DNA from: Variovorax ginsengisoli
Lineage (GTDB): Bacteria > Pseudomonadota > Gammaproteobacteria > Burkholderiales > Burkholderiaceae_C
NCBI RefSeq assembly: GCF_030486595.1
Contig: NZ_JAUJZH010000046.1
Location: 1 to 44,843, forward strand
Direction: 5' to 3'
Length of the DNA: 44,843 nt
Numbering within the stretch: position 1 is the first letter of the stretch; each line of letters starts with the position of its first letter. The position numbers and the translations under genes are program-made. Shown here piece after piece: positions 1-7,923 of the stretch. Below the pieces are notes generated by a model. The model did not search any database. It saw nothing but the letters and a program-made list of their open reading frames with translations, and was not told where the DNA came from.

Positions 1-107
1 TATGAGTCTGATTCATCGTCGCTGCAACGTTCGTGTCGCATCACCGGAGCGATCCCATCTCACACCACAACCCATTCGTTAACGCTATTGACTATGGCGA
101 CCATATG

Positions 108-1137
108 AGTGGACTGTAACGTTTAAATTGGAAGTATCATTAGGCCCTCGGAGGGCGCAATGAACTTGACCGAAGCCGAGATCGTGGAACTGCAGCGGCG
201 AGCCAGTGGGAGGACCGAGCGAGCGGACTCGGCGCGTCGAGCGCGCCTGACTGGAGCAAGCGCTTTGCAGCAGATCGTTTGGCAGGTTTGTTTGCTCGTC
301 ATGCCGGGCGCGAACGCTACAAGGTGACCGATCGCATCGAGGCGCGTGTGCTGGCACGCACGACCAAGCACACGCCCGCGGACGGCTCCACGCACTGGTC
401 CACGCGCAAGCTCGCGGCCGAACTTGGTGGCGACATCTCGCACATGACGGTGGCGCGCATCTGGGCCAATCACGGCATCAAGCCGCATCGCCTGGAAGGC
501 TATCTCGCCTCCAACGATCCGGACTTTGAAGCCAAGGCCGCCGACGTGATAGGGTTGTATCTGAACCCACCGCAGCATGCGGCCGTCTTCAGCGTCGACG
601 AGAAGATGGCGATCCAGGCGCTCGACCGCAAAGACCCGGTGCTGCCTCTGACGCCGGGGCGCGCCGAGCGCCATGGCTTTGAGTACTTCAGACATGGAAC
701 GCTCTCGCTTTACGCGGCCTTCAATACCAAGACCGGCGAAGTGCTGGGCAAGACTGCCACGCGCCACACTTCGGCCGAGTTCGTGGCCTTCCTGACCGAC
801 ATCGTGGCCAATCAGCCCCGCGGTAAGGAGATTCATGTCATCGCCGACAACCTCTCGGCGCACAAGACCAAGCAGGTCGACGCATTCCTCAGTGAGCACC
901 CGAACCTCCATATGCACTTCACGCCGGCCTACTCGTCGTGGCTCAACCAGGTTGAACTGTGGTTCGCCAAGATCGAGCGTGACGTGATTGCGCGCGGCGT
1001 GTTCACCTCGGTGCCCGATCTCAAGAGAAAGCTCATGCGCTACATCCGCAAATACAACGAGCAACCCCAGTCCGTGAAGTGGAAGTACTTCGACCCAACA
1101 CGGCGAATTACTCCCGATTCAATCGTTACGGCCCACT
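108..1137 (+). mobile_element. IS630-family insertion sequence remnant with imperfect terminal inverted repeats
   Basis: A 14-bp sequence at 108-121 matches the reverse complement of 1124-1137 at 12 of 14 positions. The pair brackets an IS630-type transposase gene, so they are read as the element's terminal inverted repeats. IS630 elements normally insert at TA; a clean TA duplication is not visible here, so the exact ends are uncertain. The transposase inside has an internal deletion, so the element is probably immobile on its own. Repeats seen directly; family assignment from the protein. Confidence 0.65.
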
Positions 1138-1139
1138 AG
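160..1139 (+). pseudogene. IS630-family transposase, internal deletion/frameshift
   Basis: The gene begins at 160 with a typical IS630 N-terminus (MNLTEAEIVELQRRASG) that runs to an ARRARL motif ending near 249. The helix-turn-helix segment that should follow is missing. Homology resumes in another frame at 252 with WSKRFAADRLAGLFARH and continues to the stop at 1137-1139. The intact part (from 279, 286 codons) carries the DDE_3 catalytic core: FSVDEKM, the VIADNLSAHK motif and the WLNQVELWF motif with the final acidic residue. Loss of the DNA-binding domain plus the frame change makes it a pseudogene, although the ATG at 279 could still express a headless fragment. No cargo genes lie between the ends. 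Confidence 0.85.
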
Positions 1140-1161
1140 TGGTAGACGGTCCGCTGCGGCC

Positions 1162-1755
1162 CTAGCTATCAAGGTCGAGATGCTTTTGTGGAACCGTCGA
1201 AGCATGCTGTTCTAGTGTCCCTGCTTCGACAAGTCGATTCCGCAATTGCTCGCGCCACTCCGTTCGTCTCATGTGCCCTGGCGTCGCATTCACCGTGTCC
1301 TCGGTCAGCTTGTAGATTTCGTCGTCGGATAGGGCCATGTCGAGCGGAATCGAGATTGGCGGTACATACCAGGGAGTGGGTGCAAACAGTTCGATTCGAT
1401 TGCCTTCGGGGTCAAGAAAATAGATCGACCAAGATCCTCCATGGTTGGTCGGATTGAGGCCGGCGACACCCAGCGCCTTGACCTCAGAATGAAGACGGCG
1501 AAGTTCCGCGATCGAGATGACGCGGAAGGAGATTTGATTGACCGTGGACGGCCTGTCGGGCACACGACCTGGAACAAGGACGATCTGATGATGCTCGTCA
1601 GGATTCCGAGAGAGGAAGACAACATCGGCGCCCCGGATGTTGGCGCGGTCAGTCACCGAGAAGCCAAGCACGTCCTCGTAGAACTCGACCATCGCAGACA
1701 TGTCTGAGACATAGAGGCCCATGTGCGAGAAAGCCATCCGCGGTGCTGGGTCCAT
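1162..1755 (-). CDS. VOC-family (glyoxalase/extradiol dioxygenase-like) protein
   Basis: The product of 197 residues belongs to the vicinal oxygen chelate superfamily, metalloenzymes that include glyoxalase I and type I extradiol dioxygenases. Visible features are the N-terminal FSHMGLYVSDM strand with its metal-ligand His, an HHQIVLV segment in the middle, and a C-terminal DPEGNRIELF motif with the ligand Glu. I chose the ATG at 1755 because a GGAG lies six bases upstream. The reading frame stays open much further upstream, but that part does not look like a VOC protein. It sits alone between two broken insertion sequences, so context does not reveal the substrate. Its downstream end is 25 bases from the IS630 boundary. 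Confidence 0.75.
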   Translation of the reverse strand: MDPAPRMAFSHMGLYVSDMSAMVEFYEDVLGFSVTDRANIRGADVVFLSRNPDEHHQIVLVPGRVPDRPSTVNQISFRVISIAELRRLHSEVKALGVAGLNPTNHGGSWSIYFLDPEGNRIELFAPTPWYVPPISIPLDMALSDDEIYKLTEDTVNATPGHMRRTEWREQLRNRLVEAGTLEQHASTVPQKHLDLDS

Positions 1756-2310
1756 TTTCATCTCCGGTGGCGGCAACAGCCCCGGAGCCTGCCGCAAGGA
1801 CATCCGGGATGCATCGATGTTAGTCCCGTTGGCGGCCAACCGATTCAGCGGTGCCCCACAACCGACTACGCGAATGCGCGGACCGCGAGCTCGGTCCAGT
1901 TCAACTACCAAAAAATTGAACGGAGACTCCTCGACGGCTGCCTCGCTCCCGATCGGCATCAGCGAGGCGCCGGCGCTCATTCGCCGCCCGGCGGCCGTGC
2001 CTTCTTCTGGGCTTCTCGCCCGCCTTGGGAATCGCGAACTTCACGTTTGGGCAGCCATGAAGTCTTCGTAAGCGTTTTTGAGCACCTTGCGGCGCTCCGC
2101 AGCACAAATGCCGGCGTCCACTTCGTCGGCTGGACAGGGCAAGGGCGGCGTCGCCGTGCGACTGCACACGACCAGGGAGAATGGGCCGACTTGAAACCCG
2201 CGCCAGCAAAGGCTCTCGATCAAACCGTATCTTTCTACTGTGATGGACCCGGCGCCACCCCGATAGCAAACTGGGCGGTCCGTCAACCGCTCTTGCATTG
2301 GAGGTTTGTC
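1756..2310. other. Gene-free stretch between VOC gene and IS110 remnant
   Basis: About 555 bases with no convincing gene. Several long open frames exist on both strands, but their translations are Arg/Pro-rich and look like antisense or random reading of GC-rich DNA. A short minus-strand tail ending near 2041 (KVLKNAYEDFMAAQT) looks protein-like and could be the end of a lost gene, but I do not recognise it. The region just left of 2311 is presumably the left end of the IS110 element. Confidence 0.4.
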
Positions 2311-3332
2311 ATGGACATCGACATTCTGGGCATTGACTTGGCCAAGCGCATCTTTCAACTTCACGGTGCAGATCGCAGCGGTCACGCCTTGCACCGCTCC
2401 ACGGTGATGCGTGACGGCTTCCTCGAGGCTGTCCGCTCGCTGCACCCGCGTGTCGTTGCGATGGAGGCGTGCAGCTCGGCCCATCACTGGGCAAGGTGCT
2501 TTCGGGAGATGGGCATCGAGGTGCGTGATCAGCCCTCAGTACGTCACCCCGTTTGTGAAGACCAACAAGAACGATCGCAACGATGCGCAAGCCATCGTCG
2601 AAGCCGCCAGCCGGCCAAGAATGAACTTCGTGGCCGTGAAATCGGTGGAACAGCAGGACATACAGGCAGTGCACAGGGTGCACCAACTGCTGGTCCACCA
2701 GCGGACGGCATTGATTAATCAGGCCCGAGGCCTGCTGGGCGAGCGCGGAGTGACGATGGCAAAGTCGCCCGAGGCATTCAAGCGCGCGGTGCCGCGGATT
2801 CTCAGCGCTTGCGAAGACGAGGTCACCAGCATCTGTCAGTCGATGGTGCTGGAAATCATGCAGCAGATCCAAGCCCTTGAAGAGCATATCCAACGTGCCG
2901 AGACGTGGCTCAGATGTTCATGAAGCCCTCGCCGCTGTGCAAGAAGATCGTGGTCGTTGGCGGCGTCGGGACGATCACGGCGACGGCCAGGGTGGCCTCC
3001 GTCGGAGATGCCAAGGAGTTCAGGAATGGGCGGCATCTGTCGGCCTGGATCGGCCTGGTGCCGCGCCAATACTCGTCGGGAGGAAAGTCGCAGCTCAAGG
3101 GCATCAGCAAGAGGGGCGACACCTACCTTCGTACGTTGCTGATCCACGGGGCGAGAACGGTGTGCGCTACGTCGCGGGCAAGGCCGATGCACAAAGTCGC
3201 TGGCGCCAGGACCTAATCGCGCGGCGGGGCTACAACCGAGCGGCGGTGGCGCTGGCCAACAAGAATGCGCGGGTCATCCAGGCCCTGCTGAGCAGCGATA
3301 CGCCTTACCGGTCGAGCGCCGCGGCGCGCTGA
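2311..3332 (+). pseudogene. IS110-family transposase, three frameshifts
   Basis: Translation from the ATG at 2311 gives the IS110 N-terminus (MDIDILGIDLAKRIFQLHG) with the first Asp of the DEDD RuvC-like catalytic site. Reading then moves to another frame near 2525 (SPQYVTPFVKTNKNDRNDA), to a third segment near 2915 (SPLCKKIVVVGGVGTITATA, then GLVPRQYSSGGKSQLKGISK, the transposase_20 region), and once more near 3170 to reach GYNRAAVALANKNARVI and a stop at 3330-3332. The whole length of the protein is present but divided over three frames, so it is inactive. IS110 elements lack conventional terminal inverted repeats and I could not place the ends. Confidence 0.9.
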
Positions 3333-3743
3333 ACGAATTCCTCAATCGGTCAGCTCCACATTTTTGATCAAGGGAGGAATGACACCCAGCATAGGTTTGC
3401 GAAGCTTTTGAAGTGATAACAAATTGGTTGGACCGACACCCTGAAGCCTGTTTTTAGTTCCGGCTGCCCTTCGGGATCAAGCCGTCTTTTTGCTTAGGAC
3501 TGGGGTGTGCGGATCTCATCGAGGCTGCGGGCATGTTTCGACGCGCCCACCGACAAGCCGTATACATGCATGCAAACCGTTTACGTCAAGTCACCGAAAA
3601 GAGCTTCCAATAGGCGCTGGGTCCATACATGCACGAAAAGGACGATCACCACGAGCCGCGCTTATGTGGTTATGAGGTGGTCTCGGCAAATGATGCTGTG
3701 GCGGCGTTGCCTTCCTATCGCGGGCACCCCAACTCGAGAGCGA
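3333..3743. other. Gene-free stretch downstream of IS110 remnant
   Basis: About 410 bases, somewhat richer in A+T than the flanking genes, with no recognisable coding sequence. It would hold the right end of the IS110 element and the transcription end of the leftward catabolic operon that stops at 3744. I see no strong hairpin followed by a T-run. Confidence 0.4.
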
Positions 3744-4724
3744 TCAATTGCCGCGTTGAAAGACTTCGGCAAGATCGCACAGATCCCAGTTGCCGCCTGT
3801 CAACACCACACAGACCTTTTCCTTCGGCGTCACCTTGAGTCCTTTCGCCAGCAGCGCGCCAATGCCGATCGAGGCAGCCGGCTCTGCGATCAGCTTGGCG
3901 TCCTTGGCCAGCATGCGCATGCCCTCGATGATGTGTTCGTCCCCCACCAGCACGATCTCGTCGACGTACTTTTCGATGATGGGATAGGGGTTCTGGCCCG
4001 GCACACTGATGCGCAATCCGTCGGCGATCGTGCTCTTCAGCGGCAGCGAAGTGCGCTCCTTGTTGATGCGGCTATGGAAGTACTTGGGAGTCAGCGCCGG
4101 CTCCGAGCCCACCACACGTACGGAGGGTCTGGTTTCCTTGATGGCGGTGGCAATGCCGGAGATGAGACCCCCGCCGCCCATGGGGATGATGACGGTGTCC
4201 ACGTCGGCCAGGTCTTCCAGGATTTCGCATCCGATGGTTCCCTGGCCCGCCATGACCATGGGGTCCTCGAATGCGTGCACTACGGCGTAGTGGTTTTCTG
4301 CCGCGATCTCGTAAACGCGTTTCCATCGCGCCGCGGTGTCGCCGTCAAACAGAATCACCTCCGCGCCGAGCGCCCGGGTGTTTTCCACCTTGATTTTCGG
4401 GGTGGTAACGGGCACCACCAGAAGCGCCTTGACACCCAGCATCCGCGCTGCGTAGGCCAGCCCCTGGGCATGGTTGCCTGAAGACGTGGCGATGATGCCG
4501 TTGGCAACGGCCTCGCGAGGCAGCGACAAGGCCTTGTTCAGCGCGCCCCGGATCTTGAAGGCCCCGGTGATCTGCAGCGTCTCGGGTTTGAGGTACACCT
4601 CGCACCCGAGGGTGGTCTCCATCTTCTCGGCGCGCAGCAAGGGCGTGTGACGGATGTACGGTTTCAGCCGCTCCCGTGCTTGGTGGATGTCGCGAAGGGT
4701 GGGGTGTTCAAGCAGGGGAATCAT
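3744..4724 (-). CDS. Threonine dehydratase-like PLP enzyme (EutB/BhcB type, probable 3-hydroxyaspartate dehydratase)
   Basis: This 326-residue fold-type II PLP enzyme is a hydroxy-amino-acid ammonia-lyase. The PLP lysine is K57 in ITGAFKIRGALNK; SSGNHAQG and the phosphate-binding MGGGGLISG loop follow. It is a short single-domain form without the C-terminal ACT regulatory domain of biosynthetic threonine deaminase, so it is probably catabolic. The family includes biodegradative threonine dehydratase, serine racemase, hydroxyectoine-utilisation EutB and 3-hydroxyaspartate dehydratase BhcB. Its ATG overlaps the stop of the cyclodeaminase-like gene (ATGA), showing translational coupling. EutB/EutC and BhcB/BhcD are known partners, which favours 3-hydroxyaspartate over threonine; this substrate is inference. 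It is the last gene of the leftward operon. Confidence 0.85.
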   Translation of the reverse strand: MIPLLEHPTLRDIHQARERLKPYIRHTPLLRAEKMETTLGCEVYLKPETLQITGAFKIRGALNKALSLPREAVANGIIATSSGNHAQGLAYAARMLGVKALLVVPVTTPKIKVENTRALGAEVILFDGDTAARWKRVYEIAAENHYAVVHAFEDPMVMAGQGTIGCEILEDLADVDTVIIPMGGGGLISGIATAIKETRPSVRVVGSEPALTPKYFHSRINKERTSLPLKSTIADGLRISVPGQNPYPIIEKYVDEIVLVGDEHIIEGMRMLAKDAKLIAEPAASIGIGALLAKGLKVTPKEKVCVVLTGGNWDLCDLAEVFQRGN

Positions 4725-5716
4725 GATTGAATGAACTCAAAGGCCATGCCGGTGTTGCTGGCGATGGCGTTGCGATAGATCAGGTTCGACGTCGTGTTGT
4801 CCTGAATGGCCATGCCCGTCGAGTCGAAGATCGTGATCTCGTCGTCGGACTCGCGCCCCGGCTTCTCGCCCAGCAGGATCTCGCCGATCTCGGCGTGGAT
4901 GTCGTGCTTGCTGATGATGTTGTTGTGCAGCGGGTGCCAGGTTTCGCCTTTCTCGACGCATTGCGCGATCGAATCGTTGACGATCTTGGCGTTCCTGAAG
5001 ATCTCCGGCTCCAGTTCCTGCTTGCCTTGCGTGTCCGTGCCGATGGCGACGATATGCGTGCCAGGTCGGACCCAGGCGGCTTCCACCAGCGAGCCTTTGC
5101 CGCGGGTGGTGGTGACGAGAATGTCCGCCTGTTCCACCGCGTCTTGTTTGGAGCGGGCCATCACCACCGGGATGCCGAACTCGCGCTCGATGTCGGCCTT
5201 GTACTGGGCGAGGGTCTGGGGGTGGTGGCTCCAGGCATGGATGGCTTCGATCGTCATCACCTCCCGGATCGCCCGGATCTGCATCCGGGCCTGATTGCCA
5301 GTCCCGATGGAGGTGATGGTCCTCGCGTTCTTGCGGGCCAGCGCCTTCACCGAGACGGCTCCGGCGGCGCCGGTTCTCAGGCCGGTGATCAGGCTGCCAT
5401 CCATCACGCAGATGAGCGCGCAGGTTCTGGCGTCGAACAGGAGGATGGTTCCCATGCCGCTGGGCACGCCGTGCTCGGTGGGGTTGTTCGGGAATCCCCC
5501 GGACGAGGCCTTCATCGAGATGATCTCGTTGGCCTCGCAATAACCCAGCTTGAAGTCGATTTCGCCCCGGGGTGGCGGGAGGTGGATGCATGTATACGGC
5601 GGTTGATTCACCTGGCCACTGTTGAAGGCCTTGTACGCCTCCTCCACCGTTCCGATGACTTCCTTCATGGAAATCAGGCTTCCTACATCCTCTTTGTTCA
5701 GCAACAGTGTCTTCAT
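4721..5716 (-). CDS. Ornithine cyclodeaminase/mu-crystallin family protein (EutC/BhcD type, probable imine reductase)
   Basis: The product has 331 residues and a Rossmann NAD(P)-binding site at GTGNQA (about 138-143). It is preceded by the family signature TGLRTGAAGAVSVKAL (111-126), and a conserved lysine sits in SMKASSGG (about 69). Members include ornithine cyclodeaminase, alanine dehydrogenase, EutC and BhcD, the iminosuccinate reductase of the beta-hydroxyaspartate cycle. I chose the ATG at 5716 because GGAGAG lies 8 bases upstream; the open frame extends to 5824 but would overlap the upstream gene. The stop overlaps the dehydratase start, suggesting hand-over of an unstable imine between the two enzymes. 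That reaction is inferred from the pairing, not proven here. Confidence 0.83.
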   Translation of the reverse strand: MKTLLLNKEDVGSLISMKEVIGTVEEAYKAFNSGQVNQPPYTCIHLPPPRGEIDFKLGYCEANEIISMKASSGGFPNNPTEHGVPSGMGTILLFDARTCALICVMDGSLITGLRTGAAGAVSVKALARKNARTITSIGTGNQARMQIRAIREVMTIEAIHAWSHHPQTLAQYKADIEREFGIPVVMARSKQDAVEQADILVTTTRGKGSLVEAAWVRPGTHIVAIGTDTQGKQELEPEIFRNAKIVNDSIAQCVEKGETWHPLHNNIISKHDIHAEIGEILLGEKPGRESDDEITIFDSTGMAIQDNTTSNLIYRNAIASNTGMAFEFIQS

Positions 5717-5810
5717 CGGGGTGATCTCTCCATGAATCAAGGGCTCGGGCAACTGCTTTCGGTAGCGCCGCGCGCGGTCGGCCAGCAGGACCATCGGCGT
5801 GCCGGCAAAC

Positions 5811-7136
5811 CTAGAAGTCAGCAACCTTGCCCCACGCCGAACCTCTGAACCGTGCCGGGCTGAAAGGCGCGGGATCGAAGATCGGCTTGGCCCCGGACAC
5901 CAGGTCGGCGATCAGGTGGCCTGCGCCGGGGCCGATGCCGAAGCCGTGGCCGGAGAAGCCCGCGGCCAGGATGAAGCCTGGCACCTGCGGCAGTTCTCCG
6001 ATACCCGGCACGCCGTCGGGCGTGCTGTCGATGTAGCCCGCCCAGGTGTTGACGATGCGGGCTTCGCGCAGCACAGGCAACAGATCGACGGCACGGCGGT
6101 GGATTTCGCGGACACCCGCGGGGTCGGGCGTCGGGTCGAGGATGCGCGCCCGTTCCATCGGTGTGGGAGCGTCCAGCTTCCATCGAGCGCGGGTTTCGTG
6201 GCCCCATCGGATGCCTTCCAGGCCGCCGGGAAACACGTTGCGCCAGCGCTTGGCGAACATCGGCAAGAACTGCGGTGCGAAGCGCACCAGCTGTGCCGTG
6301 GGGTCGGCGCGCCCTCGGCCGCTGATCGCCAGGACGTAGTGGCCGTCAGGGCGCCGGGTGATGGCAACGCGTGGGCTGGTCAGCGCGGCCGGCAGTTGCT
6401 GCTCCACCGGCGCCAGGCGCACGATCGATTGGCGGATCGTGGCGACCGGAAACTGCACGCCGAGCTGGTTGCAGAACGAGGACGCCCACGCGCCGCCTGC
6501 GAGCACGGCGGTACGGGTCTTGATCGTCCCCGCTTCGGTCACCACGCCGCTGAGCCGGCCACCCTCCATCTCGATGCCACGCGCGGCGCAGTTCTGGTGG
6601 ACGGTGCCGCCGAGTTTCATGAGCGCGGCGGCGACGGCCGGCGCCGCCTTGGCCGGATCGGCCGTGCCGTCGCTGGGTGAGAAGACGCCGCCTTTCCACG
6701 CGCGGCCGGTCGCCTGGCCACGCTCCGAGGCCTCGCGGCCGCTGAGCATGTGCGTGGTCACGCCAACCGTCGTCGCAAACTCGCGCCATTTGGCCCAGCC
6801 GGCAATCTGGGCCTCGTCGTTGCTGAGGTACAGCAAGCCGCAGCGCTTGAAGCCCGTGTCTTCGCCGCTGTCTGCGGCAAACTGATCCCACAACTCCAGG
6901 CTCCGGGTGGACATGGGCAGTTCGCGCGCGTCGCGGTTCTGCTGGCGGCACCAGCCCCAGTTGCGGCTCGATTGTTCGGCGCCGATGCGGCCCTTTTCGA
7001 CCACGGCGACCGACAGCCCGCGCTGGGCCAGGTAGTAGGCGGTGAAGACACCGATGATCCCGCCGCCGATCACGACGACGTCGGCACGGGCTGGCAGGTT
7101 GGGCGAGGTCTCAACGAGACGCAGTGGCTGGGACAT
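5811..7136 (-). CDS. FAD-dependent amino acid/amine oxidoreductase (DadA/DAO family)
   Basis: The product has 441 residues. The dinucleotide-binding motif VVIGGGIIGVFTAYYL lies near residues 21-36, followed by VEKGRIG with the ribose-binding acidic residue. The SSRNWGWCRQQNRD segment and the C-terminal AAGFSGHGFGIGPGAGHL loop are characteristic of the D-amino-acid dehydrogenase/glycine oxidase superfamily. Such enzymes oxidise an amino or N-alkyl amino acid to an imine while reducing FAD. It is the third gene of the leftward operon, about 20 bases after the double-cupin gene and about 95 bases before the cyclodeaminase-like gene. It has no export signal, so it should be cytoplasmic or peripheral to the membrane. 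The substrate cannot be read from sequence. Confidence 0.85.
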   Translation of the reverse strand: MSQPLRLVETSPNLPARADVVVIGGGIIGVFTAYYLAQRGLSVAVVEKGRIGAEQSSRNWGWCRQQNRDARELPMSTRSLELWDQFAADSGEDTGFKRCGLLYLSNDEAQIAGWAKWREFATTVGVTTHMLSGREASERGQATGRAWKGGVFSPSDGTADPAKAAPAVAAALMKLGGTVHQNCAARGIEMEGGRLSGVVTEAGTIKTRTAVLAGGAWASSFCNQLGVQFPVATIRQSIVRLAPVEQQLPAALTSPRVAITRRPDGHYVLAISGRGRADPTAQLVRFAPQFLPMFAKRWRNVFPGGLEGIRWGHETRARWKLDAPTPMERARILDPTPDPAGVREIHRRAVDLLPVLREARIVNTWAGYIDSTPDGVPGIGELPQVPGFILAAGFSGHGFGIGPGAGHLIADLVSGAKPIFDPAPFSPARFRGSAWGKVADF

Positions 7137-7157
7137 GGCTGGGGCTCGATCGTCGCC

Positions 7158-7877
7158 TCAGGCTGCAACGCTCTGGCACACGTAGAGCTTCGCCACGTGA
7201 TCGCTGCTCTCCCAGCCGATCGGTGCGCCCTGCGGCACGAACAGCGCATCGCCGGTGACGGCAGACAGCACGCTGCCGTCAGGGGCAGCAAACCGCACGC
7301 CGCCGGCCAGCAGGAACATGAACTCGTTGAGGCGATGGGCCCGGACGATCCGGTGGTAAGGGGTCGACTCCCAGGTGCCCGCGAGGTACTGCGCGCCGTC
7401 GTCGGTGAACACGTTGTCGCTGCGGCATTGCGGCGTGGGACCCAGCAGCGTCTCGGCCGGTGGCGGATTGGACGGCTTGAAGTTGGCTTCGGCGCGCAGT
7501 GCAGTGACGCCGCGCTGGGTCGGCTTCTCGCAAGCGGCCGCGCAAAAGACGAACCGCGTGCGCGCTGCAGCCTGGATGTGAAGTGCGGTGCCGCATCCGA
7601 TGACCGCGCCCGCTTGCGCGCCGAGCACCAGCGGCGCCTCTCCGGCCACCGTCAGGGTCAGCTCGCCCTCCACCACCACAAGGGTCTCGATGTGGGGAAA
7701 GCGCGCGACATCGAGGCCACCGGAGAAGCTGACGCGGCCAGCGCTCATCGCGCCTGGTCCTTCCCAGGCGATTTCGCGATCGCGAGCGAAGGGATCGGCC
7801 GGGCCGAAGGCGGCCTTGCGGAAAGAGGTCGATGGCGATGCGCCATCGGCGCGGTGCAGCAGCAGGGCCACGGTCAT
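7158..7877 (-). CDS. Bicupin protein (DUF861/EutQ-like cupins)
   Basis: The product of 239 residues has two consecutive small beta-barrel domains. The first centres on HIETLVVVEGELTLTVAG (about 62-80). The second centres on HRLNEFMFLLAGGVRFAAPD with GDALFVPQGAPIGWES after it. The second half resembles the single cupin at 16423. Such cupins often accompany amine or ureide degradation operons, as small enzymes or substrate-binding proteins, but their reactions are rarely known. An AAAGGA ribosome-binding site precedes the ATG at 7877. It lies between the aldehyde dehydrogenase and the FAD oxidase in one transcription unit. Confidence 0.8.
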   Translation of the reverse strand: MTVALLLHRADGASPSTSFRKAAFGPADPFARDREIAWEGPGAMSAGRVSFSGGLDVARFPHIETLVVVEGELTLTVAGEAPLVLGAQAGAVIGCGTALHIQAAARTRFVFCAAACEKPTQRGVTALRAEANFKPSNPPPAETLLGPTPQCRSDNVFTDDGAQYLAGTWESTPYHRIVRAHRLNEFMFLLAGGVRFAAPDGSVLSAVTGDALFVPQGAPIGWESSDHVAKLYVCQSVAA

Positions 7878-7923
7878 GGTCGTTGTTCCTTTGAGTTGCG
7901 GGTATTTGTCTGCGTTCGCGCCC

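Noticed and set aside
3558..5600. Exact 15-base inverted match between 3558-3572 and 5586-5600 containing a GTATAC core
   Set aside because: In a 45-kb window one or two 15-base matches between strands are expected by chance, and one copy is inside the cyclodeaminase-like coding sequence.
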